Assembly (NCBI GenBank): GCA_004299305.1
Contig: SCPZ01000097.1
Coordinates: 150,457 to 214,456, forward strand
DNA length: 64,000 nucleotides
From: Methylobacter sp.
Lineage (GTDB): Bacteria > Pseudomonadota > Gammaproteobacteria > Methylococcales > Methylomonadaceae
Direction: 5' to 3'
The translations under genes were made by a program, and so were the position numbers. The stretch's first letter is position 1; the number at the start of each line of letters is the position of its first letter. The notes under the pieces were generated by a model. The model had not been told where the DNA came from, searched no databases, and saw only the letters and a program-made list of their open reading frames with translations. Shown in pieces: positions 42,785-52,114 of this stretch.

Positions 42785-43084
42785 TTACTGATTTTCTAAA
42801 ACGTTTTCTATTTTGTGAGTCATTTTTGCCAGGCATTCACTCAAGGTTTGGTTGAGCAGAGCGTTTTGATTTTTCATCAACTGCAACTCATGGGCCAGAT
42901 TAAGCGCCGCCATAACCGCAATTCTATCGGCGCCGGTCACTTTGCCGGAATCTCTCATGTGGCGCATTTGAGTATCGAGTTGTACTGCCGACTGGATCAG
43001 GTCGTTTTGTTCATCAGGTACACAGGCAATTTTGTATTCTTTGCCCATAATCATCAGGGACACAGGCTGAGGGGTGTTTTTCAT
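42785..43084 (-). CDS. zapA: Cell division protein ZapA
   Basis: PVSLMIMGKEYKIACVPDEQNDLIQSAVQLDTQMRHMRDSGKVTGADRIAVMAALNLAHEL. Confidence 0.93.
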   Translation of the reverse strand: MKNTPQPVSLMIMGKEYKIACVPDEQNDLIQSAVQLDTQMRHMRDSGKVTGADRIAVMAALNLAHELQLMKNQNALLNQTLSECLAKMTHKIENVLENQ

Positions 43085-43302
43085 GAGCCGTTCTCCATTG
43101 CTTTTAGGCGAGTAATCATGGCTTCAACTCGAGTTCTGGCGAGAGTGGTTTTTTCCAACAGCTTGGCTTTTTCCCGAACTAATGAATCTTGCTTGGTTCT
43201 TAGCGAGCTGTTCTCGCTTTTTATATGGGTATATTGCTCGATGAGCTGATCCAGCTTGTTTTCAAGATCTTTTAACTCTAAAAATTGATTTGATTGTGTC
43301 AT
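43081..43302 (-). CDS. Small coiled-coil protein (TIGR02449 / ZapB-like)
   Basis: 73 aa coiled-coil overlapping the zapA start. Confidence 0.8.
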   Translation of the reverse strand: MTQSNQFLELKDLENKLDQLIEQYTHIKSENSSLRTKQDSLVREKAKLLEKTTLARTRVEAMITRLKAMENGS

Positions 43303-43452
43303 GGTGGTAACTAGGTTATTGCAAAGTTAATACACAAAATATTGCATATTTACCGGGCGGTTCAAGATTAACAAATATTAGCTAAGTTAATAATCAGTGG
43401 TAGCATAAGCGATATTTTTAGTCCGCGATAGTGAAATTATTATGTGGAATTT

Positions 43453-43986
43453 ATGACTTACTCGATAATTAATACGATAGTTGTACAAGGTGATGCCGAA
43501 CTTTCGGCGGCACATGCTCACGGCATGGCGACAGGCATGTTATGCGCTAATGAACAGGCTCAAAGCGCCGAGTGGCTAACCGAGCTGTTTTTACATGCAA
43601 CACCGGTAGCAGATAAAGATAGAGCGACATTGGCGTATTTGTTCGAAGAGACGCAAAACTTATTGGTGAGCGATGAATTTGAATTCGACTTGCTTTTGCC
43701 TGGTGACGAGGCTTTGCTGAGCGAGCAGGTTGAGGCATTGACTCATTGGTGCCAAGGCTTTCTATTGGGCGTGGGCTTTACTCACACCGCCTCCGAGCAG
43801 TCCAGGGAAGTGACCGAAATACTCAAAGATATTGTCGAATTCACCAAGTTGGACACAGAGGCCGAAGGCGAAGAAGACGAAAGTGATTTTATGGAAATTA
43901 CCGAATACATGCGATCGGCTGTTTTATTATTACGTAGTGAGTTAAACAACAGAGGTTCAAGAGAAAAGGCGAAAGGTTCAAGGTAA
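43453..43986 (+). CDS. UPF0149 (YgfB-like) family protein
   Basis: AAHAHGMATGMLCA, WCQGFLLGVGF and EGEEDESDFMEITEYMRSAVLLL. Conserved position before pepP. Confidence 0.9.
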   Translation: MTYSIINTIVVQGDAELSAAHAHGMATGMLCANEQAQSAEWLTELFLHATPVADKDRATLAYLFEETQNLLVSDEFEFDLLLPGDEALLSEQVEALTHWCQGFLLGVGFTHTASEQSREVTEILKDIVEFTKLDTEAEGEEDESDFMEITEYMRSAVLLLRSELNNRGSREKAKGSR

Positions 43987-44022
43987 AGCGCTCTTCACTT
44001 TCCGTCTTTTACCTTGAACCTT
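43973..44022. repeat. Inverted repeat spanning the ygfB-like stop codon and the pepP leader
   Basis: aaggttcaaggtaaa ... tttaccttgaacctt: 15-bp perfect arms. The left arm encodes the last residues (KGSR) and stop. Confidence 0.85.
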
Positions 44023-44044
44023 GGACCTTCCACCTGATTTTAAT

Positions 44045-45355
44045 ATGAAACAAAGTGAATTTAAAAAACGCCGCAAGCAATTAATGCAGCGCATCGGCGC
44101 CGGCAATATTGCGATTATAGGTAGCGCAGCAATCCGAACGCGTAACAGGGATGTGAATTATCCATTTCGACAGGATAGTGATTTTTATTATTTAACCGGT
44201 TTTAATGAGCCGGATTCCCTAGCCGTTTTTATCCCTGGCCGTAAACAAGGCGAATATATTTTATTTTGCCGCGAATTCGATGAAAAAAAGGCCCTATGGG
44301 AGGGTGCTCATGCCGGTCTTGAAGGCGCTACCAAACATTACAAGGCTGATGATTCTTTTCCAATCGATGATCTGGATGATATTTTGCCGGGCATGCTGGA
44401 AGACAAGGGCAAGGTTTATTATCCGATAGGCAGGGATTCCGATCTTGATCACAACCTACTGGTCTGGATAAATCATATCCGCAGCCAGTCCAGAAGCGGT
44501 GTTACTGCGCCGGGCGAGCTGGTTTCGTTGGAACATATCCTGCATGAAATGCGCCTGTTCAAAAGCGCTGAAGAGCTAAAACTGATGCGGCGCGCCGCAG
44601 AGGTATCTGCTAACGCCCATGTTAAAGCCATGCAAAAATGCAAACCCGGGCTTTATGAGTACCAGATGGAAGCGGAAATTATTTATAACTTTATCCAGGA
44701 CGGCTTACGTGCAGTTGCTTACCCTTCGATTGTCGCCGGCGGAAAAAATGCCTGCGTATTGCACTACACAGAAAATGCCGATAAATTAAAAAGTGGCGAT
44801 TTACTGCTGATTGATGCCGGTGCGGAATGCGACCATTACGCCGCAGATATTACTCGCACTTTTCCGGTTTCCGGGCGTTTTAGTGAGCCGCAAAAACAGC
44901 TTTATCAACTGGTTTTAGATGCCCAGACGGCAGCCATCGCACAAATCAAGCCGGGCTTACCGTGGCATTTGGCGCATGATGCGTCGGTTGAGACGCTCAC
45001 CAAAGGCTTAGTTTCACTGGGACTGCTCAAAGGCCGGGTGCCCAAGCTGATCAAGGATGAAAAATATAAACAGTTTTACATGCACAGGATTGGGCACTGG
45101 TTAGGCATGGATGTGCATGATGTCGGCGACTATAAAGTGGATAAGGAATGGCGCTTGCTGGAACCCGGTATGGTGCTGACCATAGAACCGGGCTTGTATA
45201 TCCCGGCGGATTGCCTAACTGTTGACGAGAAATGGCGTGGCATAGGCATACGTATTGAAGATGATGTTCTGGTAACTCCTGTGGGGCATGAGATTTTGAC
45301 CGGCGGCGTGCCAAAAACTATTGCAGAAATTGAAAGCTTAATGCAGGCGGTCTGA
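44045..45355 (+). CDS. pepP: Xaa-Pro aminopeptidase
   Basis: MKQSEFKKRRKQLMQRIG, LLIDAGAECDHYAADITRTFPVSG and HRIGHWLGMDVHDVG. Confidence 0.96.
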   Translation: MKQSEFKKRRKQLMQRIGAGNIAIIGSAAIRTRNRDVNYPFRQDSDFYYLTGFNEPDSLAVFIPGRKQGEYILFCREFDEKKALWEGAHAGLEGATKHYKADDSFPIDDLDDILPGMLEDKGKVYYPIGRDSDLDHNLLVWINHIRSQSRSGVTAPGELVSLEHILHEMRLFKSAEELKLMRRAAEVSANAHVKAMQKCKPGLYEYQMEAEIIYNFIQDGLRAVAYPSIVAGGKNACVLHYTENADKLKSGDLLLIDAGAECDHYAADITRTFPVSGRFSEPQKQLYQLVLDAQTAAIAQIKPGLPWHLAHDASVETLTKGLVSLGLLKGRVPKLIKDEKYKQFYMHRIGHWLGMDVHDVGDYKVDKEWRLLEPGMVLTIEPGLYIPADCLTVDEKWRGIGIRIEDDVLVTPVGHEILTGGVPKTIAEIESLMQAV

Positions 45356-46566
45356 TGCAACATGATTATGACTTAGTGATTGTCGGCGGCGGCTTGGCAG
45401 GTAACTGCTTGGCGCTGGCGTTAAAGGACACGGGACTGAAAATTGCAATAATTGAAGCAAACACCCGCGAACAATTGCATGATTCTCCGGCCGGTGACCG
45501 GGCCTTGGCCTTGGCCGCAGGTACCGTGAAGATGCTTGAGGCGCTGAGTATCTGGCAAGGTATCAGTCAAGCCGCCACTGCGATCAAAAACATCCATATT
45601 TCCGACCAAGGTCATTTTGGTAAAGTAAGGCTTTCTGCGCAAAAAGAAAATGTGGCCGCTCTGGGCTATGTCATTATTGCTAGGGACATTGAAGCGCATG
45701 TCGCCAAGCTGGTAGCCAATACCGATATAGAACTGATTTGCCCGGCTAGGCTGGTTGGTTTGATGGCCGGTCATGATGCGATCAATATCGGCTTGAAACG
45801 CGGCGATGAACCGTTAAACGTATCCGCCAAATTGCTGGTCGGTGCGGACGGCGGCAACTCCTCGGTGCGCAAGTTGCTGGAAATAGCCCAGCGCAGCACC
45901 GAGTACGGACAGACTGCACTGGTTACTACGGTTAAAGCATCCTTGCCCCATAAAAACGTCGCATTCGAGCGGTTTACTTCTTCGGGGCCGCTAGCCTTGT
46001 TGCCTGTCGACAGCGATCATTGCGCCGTGGTTTGGACGCGCAGCAGCGAAGATGCCGAGACCTTGATGTCCGGCGGCGAAGCGGACTTTTTGGCCGAGCT
46101 ACAGCAGTGTTTTGGTTATAGGCTGGGCAAGCTTAGTTTGGCGGCTCCTCGAAGGGAGTTCCCGTTGTCATTGATACGAGCCGAAAAAATGATCGCCGAC
46201 CGGATCGTGATTATCGGCAATGCGGTCCATCAGCTGCATCCGGTTGCGGGACAGGGGTTTAACTTAGGTCTTCGCGACGTTGTGCAGCTGGCCGAAATGC
46301 TCATCAAGCAGCATGAGGCAGGCCTGGATATAGGCGCTGCCGATTTTTTAACGGCCTATGCCGAATCCAGGCAAAAAGATCATGACCGAACTATCGACTT
46401 TACCGATACGGTGGTGCGGATTTTTTCTAACGACTGGCTGGCCTTGGCGGCGGCCAGGAATATCGGTCTGGCGATACTGGATCATATCCCCGCCGCAAAA
46501 GCATTACTGACACGCCATGCGATGGGGTTGGCCGAGCGCTTGCCCCGCTTAGGCAGTAGGAGATAG
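45355..46566 (+). CDS. ubiH: 2-octaprenyl-6-methoxyphenol hydroxylase
   Basis: DLVIVGGGLAGNCLALAL, VGADGGNSSVRKLL and GNAVHQLHPVAGQGFNLGLRDV; position after pepP. Confidence 0.92.
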   Translation: MQHDYDLVIVGGGLAGNCLALALKDTGLKIAIIEANTREQLHDSPAGDRALALAAGTVKMLEALSIWQGISQAATAIKNIHISDQGHFGKVRLSAQKENVAALGYVIIARDIEAHVAKLVANTDIELICPARLVGLMAGHDAINIGLKRGDEPLNVSAKLLVGADGGNSSVRKLLEIAQRSTEYGQTALVTTVKASLPHKNVAFERFTSSGPLALLPVDSDHCAVVWTRSSEDAETLMSGGEADFLAELQQCFGYRLGKLSLAAPRREFPLSLIRAEKMIADRIVIIGNAVHQLHPVAGQGFNLGLRDVVQLAEMLIKQHEAGLDIGAADFLTAYAESRQKDHDRTIDFTDTVVRIFSNDWLALAAARNIGLAILDHIPAAKALLTRHAMGLAERLPRLGSRR

Positions 46567-46570
46567 GACA

Positions 46571-47791
46571 ATGACAGATCGTTATGAAGTCATCGTATGC
46601 GGCGGTGGAATGGTGGGAGCGGCAACGGCTTGCGCTTTGGCGCATGGCGGTATCAAGGTTGCGTTACTGGAACGATTTAACCCGGAAAGACAGTGGCCGC
46701 CGGAACCTATTGATATTCGCGTTTCCGCGCTAACCAAAGCCTCCCAGAACATATTGGAAATGCTGGGCGCTTGGCCGGGCATGGTGCAACGCGGTGTTTG
46801 CGCTTACCGGGATATGCGGGTATGGGATGCCCGTGCTGACGGGGAATTGCATTTCGATTGCGCCGACACTGCTTTCTCGGAGCTGGGGCATTTGGTCGAA
46901 AACAGGGTCACCGTTGCGGCTCTGTGGGATGTGTTGGACGGCATCCCCTCCGCCACTTGTATTACCCCGGCAAAAGTTGTCGATATGCAACTTAACGAAA
47001 GCGGTAGGCAATTGCACCTGGAAGACGGTCGAATCCTTGAGGCCGATCTGGTGATTGCCGCCGACGGGCGCGACTCTGCATTAAGAAAAATGGCGGGCAT
47101 TGAGGTGACTGGCTGGGATTATCATCAGGATGGACTGGTCGCTACGGTAAGCACTGAAAATAGCCATCAGTTCACCGCATGGCAACGGTTTTTGGATGAA
47201 GGACCGTTGGCTTTTTTGCCGTTGAAAAACGGACAGTGTTCAATTGTTTGGACCTTGAGTTCAGAAACGTCAAAAAGCTACTTGGCGCTTGCCGATAACG
47301 ACTTTTTGCAGGTGCTTGAGCAAGCCTCGGGCGGTATTCTGGGCAAAATGTTGGACGTGGGACCGCGTGCGGCCTTCCCGTTGCGCTTTCAATACGCAAA
47401 CCGCTATGTCGACCAGAGGCTCGCTTTATGCGGCGATGCCGCTCATGCGATGCATCCTTTGGCGGGCCAAGGCGTGAATGCCGGGTTACTGGATGCAGCA
47501 GCGATTGCGGAGTTGGTTATCCGAACCCGGCAGGAACAAAGGCCTTTATCCAGTTTGCGCTTCCTGCGTCGTTATGAACGCTGGCGCAAAGGCGATAATC
47601 TAATGATGATGTCGAGCATGGATGTACTGAACAAAACCTATAGCGTGGCCGCTCAGCCATTGGCCGACTTGCGCTCAGCGGGAATGAACCGGGTTAATAA
47701 CTCGGCTCTGGTCAAGGCTTATCTTAATCGCTACGCGATGGGTTTGCGTGACGATTTGCCTAAACTGGCAAAAGGACAGATATGCTGGTAA
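46571..47791 (+). CDS. ubiI: UbiH/UbiI family FAD-dependent hydroxylase
   Basis: EVIVCGGGMVGAATACAL, IAADGRDSALRKMAG and CGDAAHAMHPLAGQGVNAGLLD. Confidence 0.88.
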   Translation: MTDRYEVIVCGGGMVGAATACALAHGGIKVALLERFNPERQWPPEPIDIRVSALTKASQNILEMLGAWPGMVQRGVCAYRDMRVWDARADGELHFDCADTAFSELGHLVENRVTVAALWDVLDGIPSATCITPAKVVDMQLNESGRQLHLEDGRILEADLVIAADGRDSALRKMAGIEVTGWDYHQDGLVATVSTENSHQFTAWQRFLDEGPLAFLPLKNGQCSIVWTLSSETSKSYLALADNDFLQVLEQASGGILGKMLDVGPRAAFPLRFQYANRYVDQRLALCGDAAHAMHPLAGQGVNAGLLDAAAIAELVIRTRQEQRPLSSLRFLRRYERWRKGDNLMMMSSMDVLNKTYSVAAQPLADLRSAGMNRVNNSALVKAYLNRYAMGLRDDLPKLAKGQICW

Positions 47792-48015
47792 ACGCCAAGC
47801 TTCAGTCCTAAGTATCGGGCAAATTTACGGTTTTTTCGAATTAGAGTTTTCCCTGTACCTTTGCTTCTGGTATATTCCAGTACTAGCGATACGGTTTGCC
47901 TTTATTCATGTATGTAAGGGGGAGCAAAACGAGTTTTGTTCCTGCATTTGCCTGTGGACCGGCGACGCTTTCAAAGTAATGCTGAATTATAATTTTAAAG
48001 AGGTGGAGAGCCATT

Positions 48016-48552
48016 ATGACTGAAGGGTTGTTTATATTAACTACTATTTTTGTTGCCTATGTTGTTTATGCGATCATAGGCGAACAGAAAACAACTGCTA
48101 AATCCAAAACGCCGACGGCAAAGCCTGAAGTACAGGCTGCTGTGGAACAACCGAAGTCTCAGGTTGCTGTCACAAAAGAAGAGCCGGTCGCAATTAAGCC
48201 GACTCCGGCTAAAGCCGTTGCACCCAAAGTAGCTACGACCAAAGCGGCTGCTACTAAGCCCGCTACAACTGCGCCTGCAGCAAGCAAGGCAACTACAGTG
48301 AAAAAACCGGCAGCCGCTAAAAAAGCCGCAGCTGTTGTAGCAAAGCGCACCGGATTAAAAGATCCGAAAACAGGGGATGTTGTCACAGCTTATAGTAATT
48401 ACCGATTTACTAAGCGCTGGATAAAAGATGCATTGGTTGCAGAAGGGTTGCTGGAAAAAGTTTATTCAGGTAAAGAATTGAATGCAGAGGCCGAAGCAAA
48501 AATAAAAGAGGCTATAGGGAAGTTGGAATCGATGGATAAATATAAAGCATAG
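48016..48552 (+). CDS. Membrane-anchored protein with A/K/P-rich linker and small C-terminal domain
   Basis: N-terminal TM (LFILTTIFVAYVVYAII), histone-H1-like low-complexity linker (PATTAPAASKATTVKKPAAAKKAAAV), globular C-terminus. Confidence 0.75.
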   Translation: MTEGLFILTTIFVAYVVYAIIGEQKTTAKSKTPTAKPEVQAAVEQPKSQVAVTKEEPVAIKPTPAKAVAPKVATTKAAATKPATTAPAASKATTVKKPAAAKKAAAVVAKRTGLKDPKTGDVVTAYSNYRFTKRWIKDALVAEGLLEKVYSGKELNAEAEAKIKEAIGKLESMDKYKA

Positions 48553-48699
48553 TATTGAGCCGGGCTCTTTAAATTAATAGCCCTAAAACGTAACGTAGAT
48601 ATTCAGCCCCTTAGCGCCATACGGTTGGCTTAACCATTAAACGGTTCGTTTAGAATTTTATGGCTAAATCATTCTATTGAAAAATATATTGTTACGCCA

Positions 48700-48732
48700 A
48701 GACCTTCCAGGTTTTAAAAACCTGGAAGGTCT
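48700..48732. repeat. Perfect palindrome agaccttccaggtttt-a-aaaacctggaaggtct
   Basis: 16-bp perfect arms with a 1-nt centre, in non-coding sequence. Confidence 0.9.
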
Positions 48733-48761
48733 AAATACGGTCAGGATCTGAATAGTTACAA

Positions 48762-48868
48762 CGTAACTACTCAACAGCAACAATAAAACGCCATTCTATA
48801 ATCTACGAACCCGGTCTGGGTAAAACCCGAAGAATCCATGGCAACAAACACCTGTTGAGTAGTTATAC
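48762..48868. repeat. Inverted repeat taactactcaacag ... ctgttgagtagtta enclosing about 75 bp
   Basis: About 14-bp arms in opposite orientation; no coding signal between them. Confidence 0.6.
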
Positions 48869-49398
48869 TGCGAGCAGTCACAATTTGCGCTTTTTGAATC
48901 CCCTCGGCAACTGCTCTCTGCGTCACCTAAAGCGCCTACTGTTGGTGCTCTACCTCCTGCATCCTTGTCGTCACCCCATCCCTCTCCCGAAGGGCATAAG
49001 TATCTACACATCTTTGGCTAATGCTTGTAAAACAATTAGTTAGTATACTTGATAAAAAACAGCAATTTTATGAAAAATCAATTGGTTGCAAAAGTTGTGT
49101 GGATACTTGTGCTTAAGCGGGGGAGCTTCATAGTAGGGCTATCGCTCTTCGTTCTCACTGTTGTCGCCTATCTTCACAATGCCTTGCTATTTTTCAGTTG
49201 TATAGACTTTCAGATAAATAATTTTCATCTTCGATGATATGGGTAACATCTCTCTGAGGGATGTTATCCTTGCAATTACTAAAATTTGGAAATTTAATTT
49301 CTGAAAATCTATAGGTAATAACTCTGAAACCTGCATAAACATCGGTCAAAAAATAATTGTACAATTTTTAGTCAATTCATATAATATGTACATCACGG

Positions 49399-49790
49399 GG
49401 GGGCGACATGGCTTCGACGTGGGTAGCGAAACCTTAAGCGCATGCCGAGGACAGTACACCTCGTAAAATCTACTGAAACTAAAGTATTCGCAAATGACGA
49501 AAACTACTCAATGGCTTTAGCTGCTTAAAACCAGCACCATTCCTTTGACCATCTGTGCTTATGCGGGTGGAGTTTTTAGTACCTTTTAGGTATGAGAGGC
49601 GCTCAGAGGTCATCTACATAAGATCGCGCTGAAATCTGTCCGGTGTGGATGCGCTAAAACCTTACGGAATCGCTGGTGATTTTCTTGGCCCGACGGGTAG
49701 TCACTAGCTAAATCAAAAGAGCGGGATAAGCATGTAGACCTTGTGGCGGAGTACTTGCGGACGCGGGTTCAATTCCCGCCGCCTCCACCA
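49399..49790 (+). ncRNA. ssrA: tmRNA
   Basis: 5' gggggcgacatggcttcgacg and 3' gcgggttcaattcccgccgcctccacca. Tag reading frame GCA AAT GAC GAA AAC TAC TCA ATG GCT TTA GCT GCT TAA = ANDENYSMALAA*. Confidence 0.97.
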
Positions 49791-49811
49791 AACAACGATT
49801 CAACAAAGTAC

Positions 49812-49848
49812 AAAAAACCCGCAAGTCATAAGGCTTAGCGGGTTTTTT
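49812..49848 (+). terminator. Rho-independent terminator of ssrA
   Basis: aaaaaacccgc ... gcgggtttttt hairpin with T-run. Confidence 0.85.
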
Positions 49849-50136
49849 ATTATTCATTAGAATACGGTTGAATGTAATGCAACCTACCGTCAAATGATGG
49901 TAAATATGTTGGTAGACGGTTTGCCCGTAATGCATTGTGCGGGGCTAAAACACTGAATAAGCTATCATCGCTTGTCATCAAAGTGGGGTGGAAGCTACGA
50001 AGGAAGAGGCTATGGTAATGAAATCCCTCGTAGGAATCGTTGCCGGTTTCTAAAATATTGCAATGATGAGTAAATACGGGGCTTTATAAGATATATTAAG
50101 TCCTTTAAAGTGTACTTAAAGTTATGGAATGGTTTT

Positions 50137-50673
50137 ATGAAATCGAGAGATAGGCGACGAGGGCTGGTTTTAGTCAATACTGGCTCAGGTAAGGGGAAAT
50201 CTTCCAGTGCTTTGGGCATGGTTTTTCGTGCTGCTGGTTGGAATATGAAGATCTGTGTCATTCAATATATAAAAGGCCAGTGGCAAACCGGAGAACAAAA
50301 AGCAGCCGAACGTTTTGATAATATTGAATGGCATGCGTTGGGTGACGGTTTTACCTGGGATACTAAAAACCCAGAACAGGATATTAAAACCAGTCGGGAG
50401 ATTTGGGAGTTTAGTAAAGCTAAGATTTTGTCTGGACAATTCGATATGGTGTTGCTGGATGAAATCAATTACTGCTGCGGCTATAACTGGATTTCCGGTC
50501 AGGAAATAGCCGATTTCATCCGTAACGAAAAACCGCCTTGGATGCATTTAATTTTGACTGGTCGCAATGCTGCGCTCGAGGTCATCAATTGTGCCGATAC
50601 AGTAACTGAAATGGCTAAAATAAAACATGCTTATGAGCAGGGGATCAAGGCTGAGCAGGGGGTTGAATTTTGA
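50137..50673 (+). CDS. cobO: Cob(I)yrinic acid a,c-diamide adenosyltransferase
   Basis: GLVLVNTGSGKGKSSSALGMVFRAAGWNMKICVIQYIKG and MVLLDEINYCCGYNWI...LILTGRNA. Confidence 0.93.
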   Translation: MKSRDRRRGLVLVNTGSGKGKSSSALGMVFRAAGWNMKICVIQYIKGQWQTGEQKAAERFDNIEWHALGDGFTWDTKNPEQDIKTSREIWEFSKAKILSGQFDMVLLDEINYCCGYNWISGQEIADFIRNEKPPWMHLILTGRNAALEVINCADTVTEMAKIKHAYEQGIKAEQGVEF

Positions 50674-50850
50674 ATAATGTTGCATTTAACGGATTCTTTA
50701 TAAGAATTATCGGCTTAATGTAGTAAAGGCAGGATTGTAAACCGGTACAACATAAATTATTGACAATAGGCGCTATATGTAGAATCTTAAGGCAGGTATG
50801 CGGTGCAACCTGTAAAATGGTTGGCGATTGTCACAATGAGGAGAAGAAAA

Positions 50851-51222
50851 ATGTCTGAAGTACAGAAAATCATGATAGCGGTTGCAGCGGTTTTTGTAAT
50901 GGGCTTTGTGTTGGTAGGGCTAAGTAAAGAAGAGCAGACGGCTGAGCAAATGGAAGCCGCAGCGAAGATTAGAGGCATGGTTGCAATGCAAATGATGGCA
51001 AATGAAAAATGTCCTCAGAAAATCAAGGAGATAACGGGAGAGCAGGTATTTACCACCTCGGAAACTGAGAGCGATAAGGAGACTTATCTTACTTTGAAGT
51101 GGGTGGGTGAAAACGCTAATAACGGCGGGTTCAAAAACGCATCATGCACATTGCACGCGTCTTTGGGTGGAATTTCAGAATTGATTATTGATGATAAAGT
51201 CATCATAAAGAAAAAAATCTAG
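50851..51222 (+). CDS. Hypothetical protein with N-terminal TM/signal anchor
   Basis: MSEVQKIMIAVAAVFVMGFVLVG; rbs-like gaggagaag upstream. Confidence 0.6.
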   Translation: MSEVQKIMIAVAAVFVMGFVLVGLSKEEQTAEQMEAAAKIRGMVAMQMMANEKCPQKIKEITGEQVFTTSETESDKETYLTLKWVGENANNGGFKNASCTLHASLGGISELIIDDKVIIKKKI

Positions 51223-51231
51223 GTTACATGA

Positions 51232-51275
51232 AATCCTGATTGAATTTATGTGCTTACATAGATTTAATCAGGATT
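51232..51275 (+). terminator. Hairpin downstream of the hypothetical CDS
   Basis: aatcctgatt ... aatcaggatt, 10-bp arms, just after the stop codon. Confidence 0.45.
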
Positions 51276-51459
51276 ATCTGTTTTGTAGGCCATAAGATTG
51301 ATTTGCTACACAATAGCTCAATATTTTTTATCGTTATTCTGAAATTGCCTTGTTTATCCGGCTTGAAAGACGGTTGTAAAACTTAGGTGTTACAAGGCTG
51401 ATGCCCCTTGATCTGCATGTATGTAGATAATAAGGCTAAAACAACAAAAAGAAATTTTT

Positions 51460-51792
51460 ATGACAAAAACAATGATTAAGGGAGTTTTAAAAACATGGAA
51501 AGAAGATCGGGGATTTGGCTTTATTAGCCCTGATGATGGGGGAAAAGATATTTTTATGCATATTTCGGCGCTCAAGGGGGCGAGTCGTCGTCCAGTGGCT
51601 GGCGATGTTATTTATTACCAGATTGCAAGAGATAATCGGGGTAAGTACAAAGCGATTAATGCGTATATAGAAGGGTTGGAGCTTCTGGAAGGTAATCCAG
51701 TCGGCTCTTTTGATGCCAATAAGGGCGCTCTTTTGATGGCGCTGGCCTTGCTGGTTATTGCAGCGGTTGCGGCGGTTATTTACGCGATTTAA
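51460..51792 (+). CDS. Cold-shock-domain protein with C-terminal transmembrane helix
   Basis: IKGVLKTWKEDRGFGFISPDDGGKDIFMHISAL (CSD, RNP motif) followed by ALLMALALLVIAAVAAVIYAI. Confidence 0.88.
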   Translation: MTKTMIKGVLKTWKEDRGFGFISPDDGGKDIFMHISALKGASRRPVAGDVIYYQIARDNRGKYKAINAYIEGLELLEGNPVGSFDANKGALLMALALLVIAAVAAVIYAI

Positions 51793-51898
51793 TTGTCGCG
51801 ATAAGGGGGGGCTTTGTCGGCTTCCAATCTGGATTGGGGGGGGGCAAGAGCTCGAAAGCGTCGGCAATATACAGGTGCATTAAACGGGAGGATATTAA

Positions 51899-52114
51899 AT
51901 GAATAACGAAAGCATGAAGCCCACAAACAATTTCAGATGGATTCATCGGCACATGGGGGAGCTTAAGGATTTTCATCCGTCAGCGATCCAGATTGGAGAT
52001 TCCAATTATTGTCAGATTCTTCAGCAACGATGGGAAAGTGAGGATGAAGGTACGCTTGCTGAGTGGCGAGATGTACCGGTACATACGGATTTAACCGAAG
52101 AATATCAGAATTAG
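51899..52114 (+). CDS. Small hypothetical protein (71 aa)
   Basis: ATG ORF preceded by gggaggatatta; acidic C-terminus; no family recognised. Confidence 0.45.
   Translation: MNNESMKPTNNFRWIHRHMGELKDFHPSAIQIGDSNYCQILQQRWESEDEGTLAEWRDVPVHTDLTEEYQN

Noticed and set aside
44021-44044. TTG start for PepP in the ORF track
   Set aside because: These codons fall in the repeat arm; ATG at 44045 begins the conserved MKQSEFKKRR.
48796-49011. 71-aa minus-strand ORF
   Set aside because: Composed of repeat-like intergenic sequence; no domain signal.
49708-49935. 75-aa minus-strand ORF containing LVEAAGIEPASAS
   Set aside because: Antisense to the 3' end of tmRNA; this peptide is a familiar spurious translation of the tRNA-like domain.
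49950-50136. Possible cobalamin riboswitch upstream of cobO
   Set aside because: No B12-box-like conserved core could be recognised.
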